Position numbers and translations under genes: made by a program. A DNA stretch of 64,000 nucleotides from Thiotrichales bacterium (GTDB taxonomy: Bacteria; Pseudomonadota; Gammaproteobacteria; Thiomicrospirales; Thiomicrospiraceae), in the NCBI GenBank assembly GCA_016936535.1, contig JAFGXP010000023.1:1-64000 (forward strand), in the 5' to 3' direction. This document shows, in pieces, positions 17,710 to 27,613 of this stretch (position 1 is its first letter; each line of letters opens with the position of its first letter). The notes under the pieces are model-generated. The model was not told the origin of the DNA. It saw nothing but the letters and a program-made list of their open reading frames with translations, and ran no database searches.

Positions 17710-18921
17710 TTATTTTTGGCGTTTTTTCGCCGCGGTACGCAGACGCAGGGCGTTCAACTTGATGAAGCCTTCTGCATCCTTGTGGTTGTAAGCGCCGCCG
17801 TCTTCCTCAAACGTGGCAATCTTTTCGTCAAACAAGCTGTTCTCGGAAGAACGGCCAACGATGACCACATTGCCTTTGTACAACTTAACGCGCACGTTAC
17901 CGCTGACGTTTTCCTGTGACTTGTCAATCAACGCCTGCAACATTTCACGCTCCGGCGTAAACCAGAAACCGTTGTAGATCATCTCGGCATATTTCGGCAT
18001 CAACTCATCCTTAAGGTGCGCTGCATTACGATCCAACGTCAGCGATTCCATCGCACGGTGCGCTTTCAACATAATGGTGCCCGCCGGTGTTTCATAACAG
18101 CCGCGCGATTTCATGCCCACAAAACGGTTTTCAACGATGTCATCACGGCCGATACCGTTCTCGCCACCTACCTGGTTGAGGTATTCCATGACCGTCGCAG
18201 GCGACATCTTCTCGCCGTTGATCGCAACGATATCGCCTTTTTCAAAGCTCAGCTCCACATAAGTCGGCTGGTCAGGTGCATTTTCTGGCGATACCGTCCA
18301 CAACCACATATCCTCTTCCGGCTCCATTTCAGGATGCTCGAGGATGCCGCCTTCGTAAGAGATGTGCAGCAGGTTGGCGTCCATCGAATAAGGTGATTTC
18401 TTGCCTTGTTTTTTCTCAATCGGGATATTGTGCTCTTCGGCATAGGCCATCAGTTTTTCACGCGACAGCAAATCCCATTCGCGCCAGGGGGCAATGACCT
18501 TCACATCCGGCATCAACGCATAAGCGTTCAACTCAAAACGCACCTGATCGTTACCTTTACCGGTCGCGCCATGCGAAATCGCATCCGCGCCAACTTCCTT
18601 AGCAATCTCCACCAGACGTTTAGAAATCAGCGGGCGCGCAATCGAGGTACCCAGACGGTATTCGCCTTCGTACATTGCATTGGCACGCAACATCGGGAAA
18701 ACGAAATCACGCGCAAACTCTTCGCGTAAGTCTTCAATGTAAATGTCTTTAATGCCCATCGCCTGCGCTTTAAGGCGCGCCGGCTCGACTTCGCCGCCTT
18801 GACCAATATCGGCGGTAAACGTGACGACTTCACACTTGTATTCTTCCTGCAGCCACTTGGCAATAATTGAGGTATCTAATCCGCCAGAATAGGCCAACAC
18901 AACTTTTTTAATCTCAGACAT
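17710..18921 (-). CDS. argG: Argininosuccinate synthase
   Basis: A 403-residue cytoplasmic enzyme that joins citrulline and aspartate with ATP in arginine synthesis. The N-terminal nucleotide-binding loop is [10 protein letters not shown]; the segments [37 protein letters not shown] and [11 protein letters not shown] are diagnostic of the type found in most bacteria. I set the start at the ATG at 18921 (MSEIKK), which has AAGGAA seven bases upstream, rather than the first ATG at 18939. It is a stand-alone gene with its own terminator. Confidence 0.96.
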   Translation of the reverse strand: MSEIKKVVLAYSGGLDTSIIAKWLQEEYKCEVVTFTADIGQGGEVEPARLKAQAMGIKDIYIEDLREEFARDFVFPMLRANAMYEGEYRLGTSIARPLISKRLVEIAKEVGADAISHGATGKGNDQVRFELNAYALMPDVKVIAPWREWDLLSREKLMAYAEEHNIPIEKKQGKKSPYSMDANLLHISYEGGILEHPEMEPEEDMWLWTVSPENAPDQPTYVELSFEKGDIVAINGEKMSPATVMEYLNQVGGENGIGRDDIVENRFVGMKSRGCYETPAGTIMLKAHRAMESLTLDRNAAHLKDELMPKYAEMIYNGFWFTPEREMLQALIDKSQENVSGNVRVKLYKGNVVIVGRSSENSLFDEKIATFEEDGGAYNHKDAEGFIKLNALRLRTAAKKRQK

Positions 18922-18975
18922 CGCTTTTTCCTTGCACATCTTTGGAAATATTTTGGGGTTCTATGAAATGCGCGG

Positions 18976-18981
18976 ATTATA
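18976..18981 (-). promoter_or_regulatory. Candidate -10 element for argG
   Basis: On the minus strand TATAAT is followed by a G+C-rich stretch (CCGCGC), 55 bases before the argG start. The -35 region is poor, so confidence is modest. Confidence 0.4.
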
Positions 18982-19068
18982 CCTTAAAATCCGTAAATCT
19001 GTTGTCGTTTGATTGGTACACTTTCAAGACAAAGCAGACACTCACTGGATAAATAAAGGCTAACCCGA

Positions 19069-20013
19069 ATGACTAAATTGCTGGATTTTTTTAAAGTCAC
19101 CCCGCAGTATCTATTGCCGCAGCATCTCCTTTCCAATTTGATGCACGGTTTTATGCACCTGCGCTTTAAATGGCTTAAAAATGCCACGATTAAGCTCTTG
19201 AGCCGCCTTTACAAAATTAATCTGGACGAAGCGCAAAGCCAAGATCTCGAGGATTACCCGCACTTTAATGCCTTTTTTACCCGCGCGTTAAAAGACGATG
19301 CGCGCCCAATTGATGACACCCCCAATGCTTGGTGTTCACCGGCCGATGGCGTTGTCAGTCAATCATGCTCAATTGAACGCGGCAATATTCTTCAAGCCAA
19401 ACACCATTACTACTCGGTTGAAGCACTGTTAGGTGGAGATATTGGCTATGCCCAACAATTTCATCAAGGCGATGCAGCGGTCATTTACCTTTCACCGAAA
19501 GACTATCACCGCATTCATATGCCTACCGATGCGCAGTTAATTTCGATGACCTATGTTCCGGGGGATCTGTTTGCAGTCAACCCTGCCACCGTTCGTAATG
19601 TCGAAGGCTTATTTGCCCGCAACGAACGCTTGGTAATGCGTTTTGAAAATGCACACGGACCTTTTAGTTTGGTGATGGTCGGAGCCATTTTTGTCGGCTC
19701 AATGGAAACGGTGTTTCAAGGCAAAATCACCCCAGAATACCGCCCAACCTTGGAGCATTGGGACTACACTGACAAGGGATTACACTTTACCAAGGGAGAG
19801 GAAATTGGACGCTTCAATATGGGCTCAACCGTGGTTCTGCTTACCCCCGCTATGCAGATGCCGATGCTCGGCAAAATCCCTGCAGGCACCCCTATTCAAA
19901 TGGGACAACATCTGGCAGACTATCCAAATTCAGCGGATTTACCCAAGCCAAACCGAACCACCGCATCCGTAGATGAGATGAATTCAGACCCAGACGATGT
20001 AACCAAGGATTAA
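19069..20013 (+). CDS. psd: Phosphatidylserine decarboxylase proenzyme
   Basis: A 314-residue proenzyme that makes phosphatidylethanolamine. Self-cleavage occurs at the GST motif (NMGSTVVLL) before Ser253, which becomes the pyruvoyl cofactor; residue number and motif match the E. coli enzyme. Other conserved parts are [17 protein letters not shown] and YHRIHMP. The C-terminal 35 residues after the alpha-chain core are polar and probably disordered. The PII gene begins three bases after the stop, so both are likely on one transcript. Confidence 0.96.
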   Translation: MTKLLDFFKVTPQYLLPQHLLSNLMHGFMHLRFKWLKNATIKLLSRLYKINLDEAQSQDLEDYPHFNAFFTRALKDDARPIDDTPNAWCSPADGVVSQSCSIERGNILQAKHHYYSVEALLGGDIGYAQQFHQGDAAVIYLSPKDYHRIHMPTDAQLISMTYVPGDLFAVNPATVRNVEGLFARNERLVMRFENAHGPFSLVMVGAIFVGSMETVFQGKITPEYRPTLEHWDYTDKGLHFTKGEEIGRFNMGSTVVLLTPAMQMPMLGKIPAGTPIQMGQHLADYPNSADLPKPNRTTASVDEMNSDPDDVTKD

Positions 20014-20355
<342 letters not shown>

Positions 20356-20415
20356 ACGGCTTCTTGTAAAGCGTTAGATTCTCCCAAGGTATTTGACTCT
20401 CAACAAACCATTATT

Positions 20416-20844
20416 TTGTTCGATTACCTCTCTCTTTTTCTCTTGGCACTTGCGTCGGCAACCCTTTTGCCGGGCGGGTCCGAAGCTTATCTTCTCTGGT
20501 TAGCGAAGGCGCCTGAATCTCATCTGGGACTACTTTGGCTGATTGCCACCCTTGGCAATACCTTGGGCTCGGTTGTCAACTATTCTCTGGGTCGTTATTT
20601 TTTGCATTGGCAAGACCGAGACTGGTTTCCAATCAAAGCACATGCACTTGCCAAAGCACAATCGAGCTTTCAACGCTGGGGCTATTGGTCTTTGCTTTTG
20701 GCTTGGGCACCGATTATTGGCGATGCCTTAACCTTGCTCGCAGGGGTTCTACGTCTCTCTTTTGGACGTTTTCTTCTACTGGTGACCCTCGCGAAGGGCT
20801 TTCGTTATGCGTTATTACTTGGCGCACTACAGCTGTTTATCTAG
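20416..20844 (+). CDS. DedA/YqaA-like inner membrane protein
   Basis: A 142-residue membrane protein of the YqaA branch of the DedA/VTT family. It shows LLPGGSEAYL near the N-terminus, GNTLGSVVNYSLGRY and a second half with GDALTLLAGVLRLSFGRF, giving about four hydrophobic segments. The exact function is unknown; DedA proteins are linked to lipid translocation and membrane homeostasis. No ATG is available; TTG at 20416 is the only sensible start and has no good Shine-Dalgarno. It follows the PII gene by 60 bases. Confidence 0.8.
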   Translation: MFDYLSLFLLALASATLLPGGSEAYLLWLAKAPESHLGLLWLIATLGNTLGSVVNYSLGRYFLHWQDRDWFPIKAHALAKAQSSFQRWGYWSLLLAWAPIIGDALTLLAGVLRLSFGRFLLLVTLAKGFRYALLLGALQLFI

Positions 20845-20878
20845 AACTAAAAACTAAAGTGCCAGTAATGCTATCGTT

Positions 20879-22315
20879 CTATTCATCGTCCAAACCTAAC
20901 GCCTGAGCTTTGCGAGTTAAGGTATTGCGACCCCATCCCAATAGCGCAGCCGCTTTTTGCCGATGCTGACCACTGGCTTTTAAGGCTTCTTCAATCAGCA
21001 CCTGTTCAAACTTAGGCTCAACCGCCGTATGCAAACCCTCTTTGCCCGAAGCCAAGAACTGCTGCGCCCATCGGCGTAAAGGCGATTGCCAGTTTTCGCC
21101 GCCCGGTTCTTGCTCATCCGCAGCCATTGGGGCTTGCAATTCCAGCGGTAAATCTTCGACATAAACGGTCTTATCCGGTGCCATTATGGTCAGCCAAGTA
21201 CACAAGCTGCGGAGCTGGCGAACATTTCCTGGCCAAGCCTGGGCCGCGAGAAACTTTTCGACATCGCGACTGAGAATTTTCTCTTCCAACCCCAAGGCTT
21301 TCGCCTCCAAATCCAAATAATACCGAGCCAGAAGCGGAATATCTTCACGCCGTTCTCGCAGTGCCGGCACTTTGATCCGGATAATATTAAGGCGATACAA
21401 CAAATCTTCACGAAAACGCCCTTCCCGAACCAGCTTTTCCATGTTTTGGTGCGTCGCGGCAACAATTCGCACATTGGTCGTAATGGGGTTTCGCCCGCCA
21501 ACCCGATAAAAACTGCCATCATTCAGCACGCGCAACAACCGGGTTTGCAAATCAACCGGCATATCGCCAATCTCATCCAAAAACAAGGTGCCGCCATCGG
21601 CTTGTTCAAACCGACCAATTCGTTGCGAATGCGCGCCGGTAAAGGCCCCCTTTTCGTGTCCGAACAGCTCCGATTCCAGCAATTCACGCGGAATGGCAGC
21701 GGTATTCAGAGCCACAAACGGCCCTTCTGCACGAGGACTCAACTCATGCAAGGCACGCGCCACCAACTCTTTACCGGTACCCGTTTCGCCATTAATCAAC
21801 ACCGTAACATCCAGTTTAGAAACTCTTCCTAACACTCGAAATACTTCCTGCATGGCCGGTGCGCCACCAATAATATTTAGGGGTTGTTTCCCCGCTTTTT
21901 TTCCAGCGCGTACCCGAGGCATTCCCCCTGATAAATAGCGTTTGACCGCCCGTTCAATTAGGGAGGTGGCTTCGTCCAAATCAAACGGTTTTGGTAAATA
22001 TTCAAAAGCTTCACTTTGATAAGACTTAACGGCGGTATCCAAATCCGCATGCGCGGTCATAATAATGACCGGAATTTTCTTATCGCGCTCATGCAAGGCT
22101 TCCATAAAGGTCAAGCCATCCATATCCGGCATTCGCACATCCGAAAGTACGGCGGCCGGTGGAAAGTCGTCAAATTGCTTAAGCGCCATCAACGGTGAAT
22201 CGAACACCTTAACCAAAAAAGGTTTATCTTCTAAAGCGGCTTCTAAAACCCAACGAATCGACGCATCATCATCCACGATCCAAACAATCGGGGGAAGTTC
22301 CATTTCCTCTTGCAT
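20879..22315 (-). CDS. ntrC: Nitrogen regulation response regulator NtrC
   Basis: A 478-residue sigma-54 enhancer-binding protein. The receiver domain (to about residue 125) has the acidic pocket VDDD and phosphoacceptor D59 in LSDVRMPDMDG. The central AAA+ domain shows NGETGTGKEL (Walker A), ELFGHEKGAFTGAH with the GAFTGA loop, and GGTLFLDEIGDM (Walker B). The C-terminal Fis-type helix-turn-helix covers about the last 45 residues. The start at 22315 lies four bases after the ntrB stop, with AAGGA upstream; the longer open frame into ntrB is unlikely to be used. Confidence 0.95.
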   Translation of the reverse strand: MQEEMELPPIVWIVDDDASIRWVLEAALEDKPFLVKVFDSPLMALKQFDDFPPAAVLSDVRMPDMDGLTFMEALHERDKKIPVIIMTAHADLDTAVKSYQSEAFEYLPKPFDLDEATSLIERAVKRYLSGGMPRVRAGKKAGKQPLNIIGGAPAMQEVFRVLGRVSKLDVTVLINGETGTGKELVARALHELSPRAEGPFVALNTAAIPRELLESELFGHEKGAFTGAHSQRIGRFEQADGGTLFLDEIGDMPVDLQTRLLRVLNDGSFYRVGGRNPITTNVRIVAATHQNMEKLVREGRFREDLLYRLNIIRIKVPALRERREDIPLLARYYLDLEAKALGLEEKILSRDVEKFLAAQAWPGNVRQLRSLCTWLTIMAPDKTVYVEDLPLELQAPMAADEQEPGGENWQSPLRRWAQQFLASGKEGLHTAVEPKFEQVLIEEALKASGQHRQKAAALLGWGRNTLTRKAQALGLDDE

Positions 22316-22319
22316 CTGC

Positions 22320-23399
22320 TTAGCGTTCCTTCTGTTTGAGCGGCAAATAAACATTAAAGGTGGTTTTTCCAGGCATACTTTCAGCCACGATTAAACCATC
22401 GTGTTGACGCAAAACGTTTTGCGCCACCGGCAATCCTAAACCCGAACCTTCTTTTTTAGAGCTGACCATTGGATAAAAAATTGAGTCAAAAACCTCGGGA
22501 GGAATACCTTCTCCTTCATCGGTAATACTAATCATCGCCACCAGCGGATAGGTTTGCGTGCCCAAAGTAAACTTATGCTGGACACGGGTTTTAATGGTAA
22601 TCAAGCCGCCATATTGATGCATGGCTTGAATCGCATTCTTCAACAAATTGAGTAAAGCCTGCACCATGGCTTCAAAATCAATCAATACTTCTGGAATCGA
22701 CGGATCATAATCCAATTTAATAAAGACATTCTTAGGTTTCTCGCCTTCAATGATCTGCAAAACATACCGAATTAATTCATGAATATTGTGCAGCTCTTTG
22801 TGCGCAGACTGTCTTGGGCCGAGCATTCGATCGACCAGATTTTTCAGACGCTGCACTTCACGGGCAATAATGTCTAAAAAATCATTGGCTTTTTCGTCCG
22901 GCTTGTACCGCCTTTGCAACAGTTGGGTCGCGCCCAAAATACCTGCCAAAGGATTTTTGATTTCATGCGCAAGCGTCCGCACTAATAAATTACCGGCTTC
23001 ATATTGGTGCCAACGTTCATCTTCTTCAACAATCCGGTGGTGACGCTCGGTGTTATAAAGCTCAAATAACCAGCCGCGTTCTGTTCCCATCTCATAAGGA
23101 GAAATGGTGCAACTGACTCGCACCTTATCCAAATCTGCCTGCTCAACTACGTACTCATGGATGGTGATTTTTTTCTCACTCGCCAGATCCAGCGACTCCA
23201 AAAGGTTCGGCAGAAGCGTTTGCCAACGGCTTCCGAGTATGCGGTTGGGACTTAATTGAAAAATCTCACCGGCCGCCACGTTCATGAAAGCAATTTTTTG
23301 GTGCCCATCCACCCAAATCACGGCCGTGGTTAAGCCCTCTAACACTTCGCGAAAAAATTCCGCTTGTGGTGGCAGCATCCTTGGTTTTTGTTTGCCCAT
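22320..23399 (-). CDS. ntrB: Nitrogen regulation sensor histidine kinase NtrB (GlnL)
   Basis: A 359-residue cytoplasmic two-component kinase without membrane segments. A PAS domain occupies about residues 15-125, followed by the HisKA domain with H145 in LAHEIKNPLAG and the HATPase domain with NLLKNAIQAM (N box), TDEGEGIP (G1) and GSGLGLPVAQ (G2). Under nitrogen limitation it would phosphorylate NtrC; PII would turn it to phosphatase mode. It is immediately upstream of ntrC in one operon. Confidence 0.95.
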   Translation of the reverse strand: MGKQKPRMLPPQAEFFREVLEGLTTAVIWVDGHQKIAFMNVAAGEIFQLSPNRILGSRWQTLLPNLLESLDLASEKKITIHEYVVEQADLDKVRVSCTISPYEMGTERGWLFELYNTERHHRIVEEDERWHQYEAGNLLVRTLAHEIKNPLAGILGATQLLQRRYKPDEKANDFLDIIAREVQRLKNLVDRMLGPRQSAHKELHNIHELIRYVLQIIEGEKPKNVFIKLDYDPSIPEVLIDFEAMVQALLNLLKNAIQAMHQYGGLITIKTRVQHKFTLGTQTYPLVAMISITDEGEGIPPEVFDSIFYPMVSSKKEGSGLGLPVAQNVLRQHDGLIVAESMPGKTTFNVYLPLKQKER

Positions 23400-23564
23400 C
23401 TAGCAGCACCCTATTTTAAAAAAATCGGCTTTGGCCGCCGCATGACAATGCAACGCCCCTGGCCTTGCCGGCATGACAGAACAAATAGTGTTCCAACTTG
23501 GCGAATTTGCCAAAAATTTTCCGCGTTCTCACGGCAAAACAGACAAGATTCCGTTAAAACAGGC

Positions 23565-23816
23565 TTAAGATGCCTGCATTATTTGTCGAATTGTTTCGGG
23601 TTCTGGGAAGGCAAAAACGTAAATCACAAAAAAGAGCGTATAAAAAACAAACCGCCCAACACCTTGAAAACGCAAACGCGGATGGCTAATCACGGCAATC
23701 GCCAAACCGGCAACAATCGCACCGATCGCGCCTAAGGTCGCAGCCAACATGGCCAAGAGCGCGCCCAGCGCCATGAAATAATAGTGCCAAGTAAAACTGG
23801 CTTTAGGTTGCTTCAT
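23565..23816 (-). CDS. Small hypothetical membrane protein, 83 residues
   Basis: Not recognised. The product has two hydrophobic segments (about residues 10-45, Ala/Leu/Ile rich, and 55-72, FVFYTLFFVIYVFAF) joined by a short basic turn (HPRLRFQGVGR). Both ends are probably on the same side of the membrane. The ATG at 23816 has AAGGAT upstream. It lies 165 bases before ntrB in the same direction and could be co-transcribed with ntrBC, but no link to nitrogen control is shown. Confidence 0.65.
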   Translation of the reverse strand: MKQPKASFTWHYYFMALGALLAMLAATLGAIGAIVAGLAIAVISHPRLRFQGVGRFVFYTLFFVIYVFAFPEPETIRQIMQAS

Positions 23817-23876
23817 CACTCATATCCTTGCTAAATTACCGACTTTATCCGCTGGCGAAACCCAAAGGAAAACGAT

Positions 23877-24030
23877 GCACCAAAGATTGGTTCCATTTTG
23901 AACCAATGCTGAGACAGCGCGCCTATTTTAACCAATGCCAAGCGAATTACCGTTTGAAAAAAATGAATTTTTGCTTTCTAAGCAAAAGCAAAACAAAGAA
24001 AAGCACCAATAAAGTGCAATGTTGCACCAA
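23877..24030. promoter_or_regulatory. Repeated GCACCAA motifs and inverted repeats before the Rossmann-fold gene
   Basis: GCACCAA occurs at 23877-23883, 24003-24009 and 24024-24030; the last two are 21 bp apart, about two helical turns. Also present are ATTGGTTC / GAACCAAT (23886-23907) and GTGCAA-TG-TTGCAC (24014-24027). GCACCA is like an NtrC half-site, but the spacing of the pairs does not match a canonical site. Confidence 0.45.
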
Positions 24031-24052
24031 ATAATTCAAAACAGGAGTTTAT

Positions 24053-24826
24053 ATGAAGTCCCCCATCCTTATTATCGGTTTAGGTGAACTCGGCAGCGTC
24101 TTTGCACGCGGTTTTTTGCGTTTAGGTTATCCCGTTCAAGCCTTAAGCCGTCAGGATGCTTTGGACAGCGTTGCACAACACCTCCCCGCTCCGGAGGCGG
24201 TATTGATTGCCGTGGGGGAAGCTGATCTTCATCCTGTGTTGACAAAACTGCCTGCCGTCTGGAAAGACCGTGTGATTCTCTTGCAAAACGAACTGCTGCC
24301 ACGGGATTGGTTAGCCCATCATCTCTCAAACCCAACGGTCATTTCGGTCTGGTTTGAAAAGAAAAAAGGGATGGATAGCAAGGTTGTTGTCCCCTCACCA
24401 ATCTTCGGTCCGCACGCCAAATTACTGTTTAACGCTTTAGCGCAACTGGATCTCCCCAGCTTTATTGTCGATAAGGATACCGAGCTCTTGTTTGAGTTGG
24501 TACGCAAAAATCTTTATATTTTAACAACCAATATTGCGGGTTTAGAAGTGGGAGGAACCGTTGCGCAACTTTCAAGCCAACATGGCTCGCAGATGCGGGC
24601 GGTCTTTGCAGATGTTTTGGAGATTCAAAGCTATTTGAGCGGGCAAACACAAGCATCTGAACCTTTGCTGCAAGCCATGCTTGAAGCCTTTGCTGGCGAT
24701 CCTAATCACCAATGCATGGGGCGCTCTGCGCCTGCGCGCTTGGCTCGAGCCCTGCAGTTTGCGGATTTGGCCAATCTTGAGGTGCCAACCTTGAGAGCCA
24801 TTGCGGCCAAACATTTACACGCATAA
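24053..24826 (+). CDS. NAD(P)-binding Rossmann-fold protein, ApbA/PanE-like
   Basis: A 257-residue protein whose N-terminus has a dinucleotide-binding loop (IIGLGELGSVFARGF). The layout, an N-terminal Rossmann domain of about 150 residues followed by an all-helical C-terminal domain, resembles ketopantoate reductase or 6-phosphogluconate dehydrogenase-like oxidoreductases. Catalytic residues of KPR are not evident. Substrate unknown. AGGAG precedes the ATG. The upstream region (23.85-24.05 kb) has several repeated or inverted GCACCAA-type motifs, so it may be a regulated gene; the neighbouring ntrBC make nitrogen control a guess. Confidence 0.7.
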   Translation: MKSPILIIGLGELGSVFARGFLRLGYPVQALSRQDALDSVAQHLPAPEAVLIAVGEADLHPVLTKLPAVWKDRVILLQNELLPRDWLAHHLSNPTVISVWFEKKKGMDSKVVVPSPIFGPHAKLLFNALAQLDLPSFIVDKDTELLFELVRKNLYILTTNIAGLEVGGTVAQLSSQHGSQMRAVFADVLEIQSYLSGQTQASEPLLQAMLEAFAGDPNHQCMGRSAPARLARALQFADLANLEVPTLRAIAAKHLHA

Positions 24827-24844
24827 GGAATAACAGGCTCTTTT

Positions 24845-24876
24845 CAAAAAACGAAGGGCATGCACCAATTGCCCTT
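24845..24876 (-). terminator. Rho-independent terminator behind the GGDEF remnant
   Basis: Stem AAGGGCA / TGCCCTT (24854-24860 with 24870-24876) followed on the minus strand by CGTTTTTT. It sits 25 bases past the stop of the GGDEF fragment and seems to be that gene's surviving terminator; it may also slow transcripts from the right. Confidence 0.6.
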
Positions 24877-24900
24877 AGCATCGACGACTATTACGTTTTC

Positions 24901-25110
24901 TTAACTGGACATGACTTGATTTCGACCGCCGGCTTTGGCTTTATAAAGGGCATCGTCTGCTTTCTTAAACAGAGTGTCTTGCGTATCATCAGGGTGCATT
25001 TCAGCAACGCCAATACTGACAGTAATGCGATGTGTTGGAATGACATTGACCTGCTGCTCAATCGCCAACCGCAATTTTTCAGCAAAAATTTTAGCGTCAC
25101 CCTTCTTTTT
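24901..25110 (-). pseudogene. C-terminal remnant of a GGDEF (diguanylate cyclase) domain
   Basis: The minus-strand frame ending at the stop at 24901 reads about 70 residues that match the last third of a GGDEF domain: KIFAEKLRLAIE, then ITVSIGVAEMHPDDT, then LFKKADDALYKAKAGGRNQV. The frame is closed by TAA at 25111-25113, five codons before the homology, and the upstream AT-rich DNA to about 25280 shows no GGDEF signature or other domain in the frames I read. No start codon with a Shine-Dalgarno is seen. I call it a truncated pseudogene. A frameshifted continuation is possible but was not found. Confidence 0.8.
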
Positions 25111-25285
25111 TTATTCAAAAATAAAACTCAAAAGAAGTGGCTACCCTATTTCTAAATAATTTCAATACCGAAGCAGTAAAAATATTCAGCGGACAAGGTG
25201 GTGCGATAACGAAATCTGCTAACAAACTTTTATTCTCATTCTGCTTTCAAGGTTAAAAACCTAAACTTAACAGAGATGACCCAAT

Positions 25286-25316
25286 AAAAAAGGGCTGAAA
25301 GTTCAGCCCTTTTTTT
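25286..25316 (-). terminator. Rho-independent terminator after actP
   Basis: Symmetric hairpin with core AGGGCTG / CAGCCCT flanked by A and T runs, 24 bases past the actP stop. It can work in both directions. Confidence 0.9.
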
Positions 25317-25339
25317 ACCCGAGTACAGCTTAAAAACGT

Positions 25340-26977
25340 TTAATGTTCAGATGCTTTTTCGGCACCAATACCCGTTTGTGAACGGATAAATTGCGCATCA
25401 AATAACGCTCGTTCTCGCTGTGCACGTTCGGACTTGTCGGTGATTGAGAACAGCCAGATACCTGCAAAGGCAATCGCAACGGTAAACAAAGCCGGATTTG
25501 AATAAGGCACAATCGCTTGCGCATTACCCAGTACTTGTACCCAAACATTCGGGCCCATCACCACCATAACCACCGCAGAAATTAAGCCCAAGTAGCCACC
25601 AATCACCGCGCCTCGCGTGGTCATGTCTTTCCAATACATCGACATAATCAACACTGGGAAAGTGGTTGAGGCGGCAATCGTAAACGCCAAGCCAACCATA
25701 AAGGCAATGTTTTGCGACTGGAAAGCAATGCCAAGGAAAATCGCTAGAATCCCTAAAACAACCGTTGCCACACGTGAAACCATTACCTCGGTTTTTTCTG
25801 AAGCATTTCGGTTAATAACGTTCGCATAAATATCATGCGAAATAGCAGAAGCACCCGCCAACGTTAAGCCGGCAACTACCGCCAGAATCGTGGCAAAAGC
25901 CACCGCCGAAATAAACCCTAGGAAGAAATCGCCGCCCAATGCGTGAGCTAAATGCACCGCTGGCATATTTTTGCCACCAATCATCGAGCCATCGGCATTG
26001 AAGTAATCGGGGTTCCCAAGAACAAATGCCACCGCACCCATACCAATAATGAAGGTCAGAATGTAGAAGTAACCGATAAACCCTGTCGCGTAGAATACCG
26101 ATTTACGGGCTTCCTTGGCATTTGGCACCGTAAAGAAACGCATCAGAATGTGCGGTAAACCAGCGGTACCGAACATTAAGGCAATCCCTAACGAAATCGC
26201 ACTGATTGGATCCTTGACCAAACCGCCGACATACATGATGGCTTCACCCTTAGCATGTTTGTCAATGGCACTTTGGAACAGCGTTTCAAAACTGAAATCA
26301 GACAAATACAGTGCGCCAACGGCCATAAACGTGGCACCAAACAACAGCAATACCGCCTTGATAATCTGCACCCAAGTGGTGGCCAACATGCCCCCAAAAG
26401 TAACATACGCAATAATCAAGACCCCAACAATCACCACCGCAAATTCAAAGCTCATACCGAACAAAGTCTGAATCAACGCCCCTGCACCCACCATTTGTGC
26501 AATCAAGTAAAGCAAAACAATGGTAATGCCGGCTAAGGCCGAGAAAACTCGAATCGGGGTTTGCTGAAAGCGGAATGAGGCCACATCGGCAAAGGTAAAC
26601 TTGCCCAAATTGCGCAGACGTTCCGACATTAAGAACATGATAATCGGCCAACCAACTAAGAAACCGATGGCGTAAATTAAACCATCATAGCCCTGAGCAT
26701 AGACTAACGCAGTAATCCCCAAAAAGGAGGCCGCCGACATATAGTCACCGGCGATGGCTAAACCGTTTTGGAAACCGGTAATTCCGCCACCGGCCGTATA
26801 AAAATCCTTAGCGGTTTTGGTTCTTTGCGCCGCCCAGTAGGTTAAGGCCAAGGTTGCCAACACAAACAATAAAAACATTACGGTTTTGGGTTGGAAAAAG
26901 CTTCCGTCATCTGCCAAAACAGCGCCTGAAGCGGTCAAGGAGGTCAGTGCAATAGCGCAACGAGCAAATAGGTTCAT
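25340..26977 (-). CDS. actP: Cation/acetate symporter ActP
   Basis: A 545-residue transporter of the sodium:solute symporter family, with an N-terminal signal-like segment (TASGAVLA) and about 13 membrane helices. Regions typical of ActP include [45 protein letters not shown] and the [14 protein letters not shown] segment. It should import acetate and other short monocarboxylates with a cation. Its ATG overlaps the stop of the yjcH-like gene (ATGA). With the acs gene next door it forms an uptake-and-activation unit. Confidence 0.94.
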   Translation of the reverse strand: MNLFARCAIALTSLTASGAVLADDGSFFQPKTVMFLLFVLATLALTYWAAQRTKTAKDFYTAGGGITGFQNGLAIAGDYMSAASFLGITALVYAQGYDGLIYAIGFLVGWPIIMFLMSERLRNLGKFTFADVASFRFQQTPIRVFSALAGITIVLLYLIAQMVGAGALIQTLFGMSFEFAVVIVGVLIIAYVTFGGMLATTWVQIIKAVLLLFGATFMAVGALYLSDFSFETLFQSAIDKHAKGEAIMYVGGLVKDPISAISLGIALMFGTAGLPHILMRFFTVPNAKEARKSVFYATGFIGYFYILTFIIGMGAVAFVLGNPDYFNADGSMIGGKNMPAVHLAHALGGDFFLGFISAVAFATILAVVAGLTLAGASAISHDIYANVINRNASEKTEVMVSRVATVVLGILAIFLGIAFQSQNIAFMVGLAFTIAASTTFPVLIMSMYWKDMTTRGAVIGGYLGLISAVVMVVMGPNVWVQVLGNAQAIVPYSNPALFTVAIAFAGIWLFSITDKSERAQRERALFDAQFIRSQTGIGAEKASEH

Positions 26978-27282
26978 AGCTGCACCTCATCACGAATTTC
27001 TTGGTTCATACGATCAAAGTCTCGGTTAGCCTTACGGACATAAATTCCCGTCAATGCAAAAGCCAACAAAATCAGGCCAACGCCCAGCGGAAAACCCAAG
27101 GTAATCGTGTTGCCCAGCACCACGATTTTGAACACCTCTGGCGCAAACGCGATGAGCAGAATGAAGCCGTAATAGGCAATAAGCATAATAAAAGTAAGCT
27201 GCCAAGCCAAACGACTGCGTTCCTTCACCAGCTGTTGGTATTGTGGTAGAGACTTTATCTTCTCTATTTGTTGTTGATTCAA
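26974..27282 (-). CDS. yjcH: DUF485 membrane protein (YjcH-like)
   Basis: A 102-residue inner-membrane protein with two helices. It matches the family pattern: [19 protein letters not shown], then [24 protein letters not shown] and a closing [13 protein letters not shown]. YjcH accompanies ActP in many bacteria; its role is not established. The open frame reaches upstream to 27360, but a TTG at 27282, with AGGAG seven bases upstream, gives the usual family length (E. coli YjcH is 104 residues), so I chose it. The stop overlaps the actP start by four bases. Confidence 0.88.
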   Translation of the reverse strand: MNQQQIEKIKSLPQYQQLVKERSRLAWQLTFIMLIAYYGFILLIAFAPEVFKIVVLGNTITLGFPLGVGLILLAFALTGIYVRKANRDFDRMNQEIRDEVQL

Positions 27283-27613
27283 AATCCTTCTCCTCGGTTT
27301 TGATAAGTAATCAGCCAGGTCTCTTCGAAAATGCGTAACCGAACCCTCGAAGTGAGCCAAGCTGGGTGTGTTTTTGATTTTAGATAGACAAGCAAGAAGC
27401 TAACTCGTTTAACTTGGTTAAATCGCAGCACATCTTGCAGACTCGCACGGATTATCGCTTGCGCGATTGATTGTTAAAAACAAGTGTTTTTTATATTAGG
27501 CTTAGTTAATTACTATCGACTTAAGCAAAAAAATGTTCCGAACATCTTGCACTGTGGCCCAAAAATAAAAAAGGACAAAATCGACCCAAGCCGATCATGC
27601 CCATTAAAAAATT
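27283..27613. other. Intergenic region: acs 3' side and yjcH-actP promoter region
   Basis: No gene seen. It holds a perfect 13-bp palindrome, ATGTTC-C-GAACAT (27533-27545), and otherwise AT-rich DNA. No clear intrinsic terminator for acs is visible, so acs transcripts may run into yjcH-actP. Confidence 0.6.

Noticed and set aside
23828..24034. A 68-codon plus-strand frame before the Rossmann-fold gene
   Set aside because: Lys/Phe-rich composition from AT-rich DNA, no Shine-Dalgarno, and it covers the repeat-rich control region.
24022..24045. A sigma-54-like sequence TGGTGCAACATTGCA on the minus strand before the small membrane protein gene
   Set aside because: The GG and GC elements are 9 bases apart instead of the strict 10, and the -24 side has two mismatches.
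24916..25159. Plus-strand open frames of 61-79 codons
   Set aside because: They mirror the minus-strand GGDEF remnant; no domain or Shine-Dalgarno on the plus strand.
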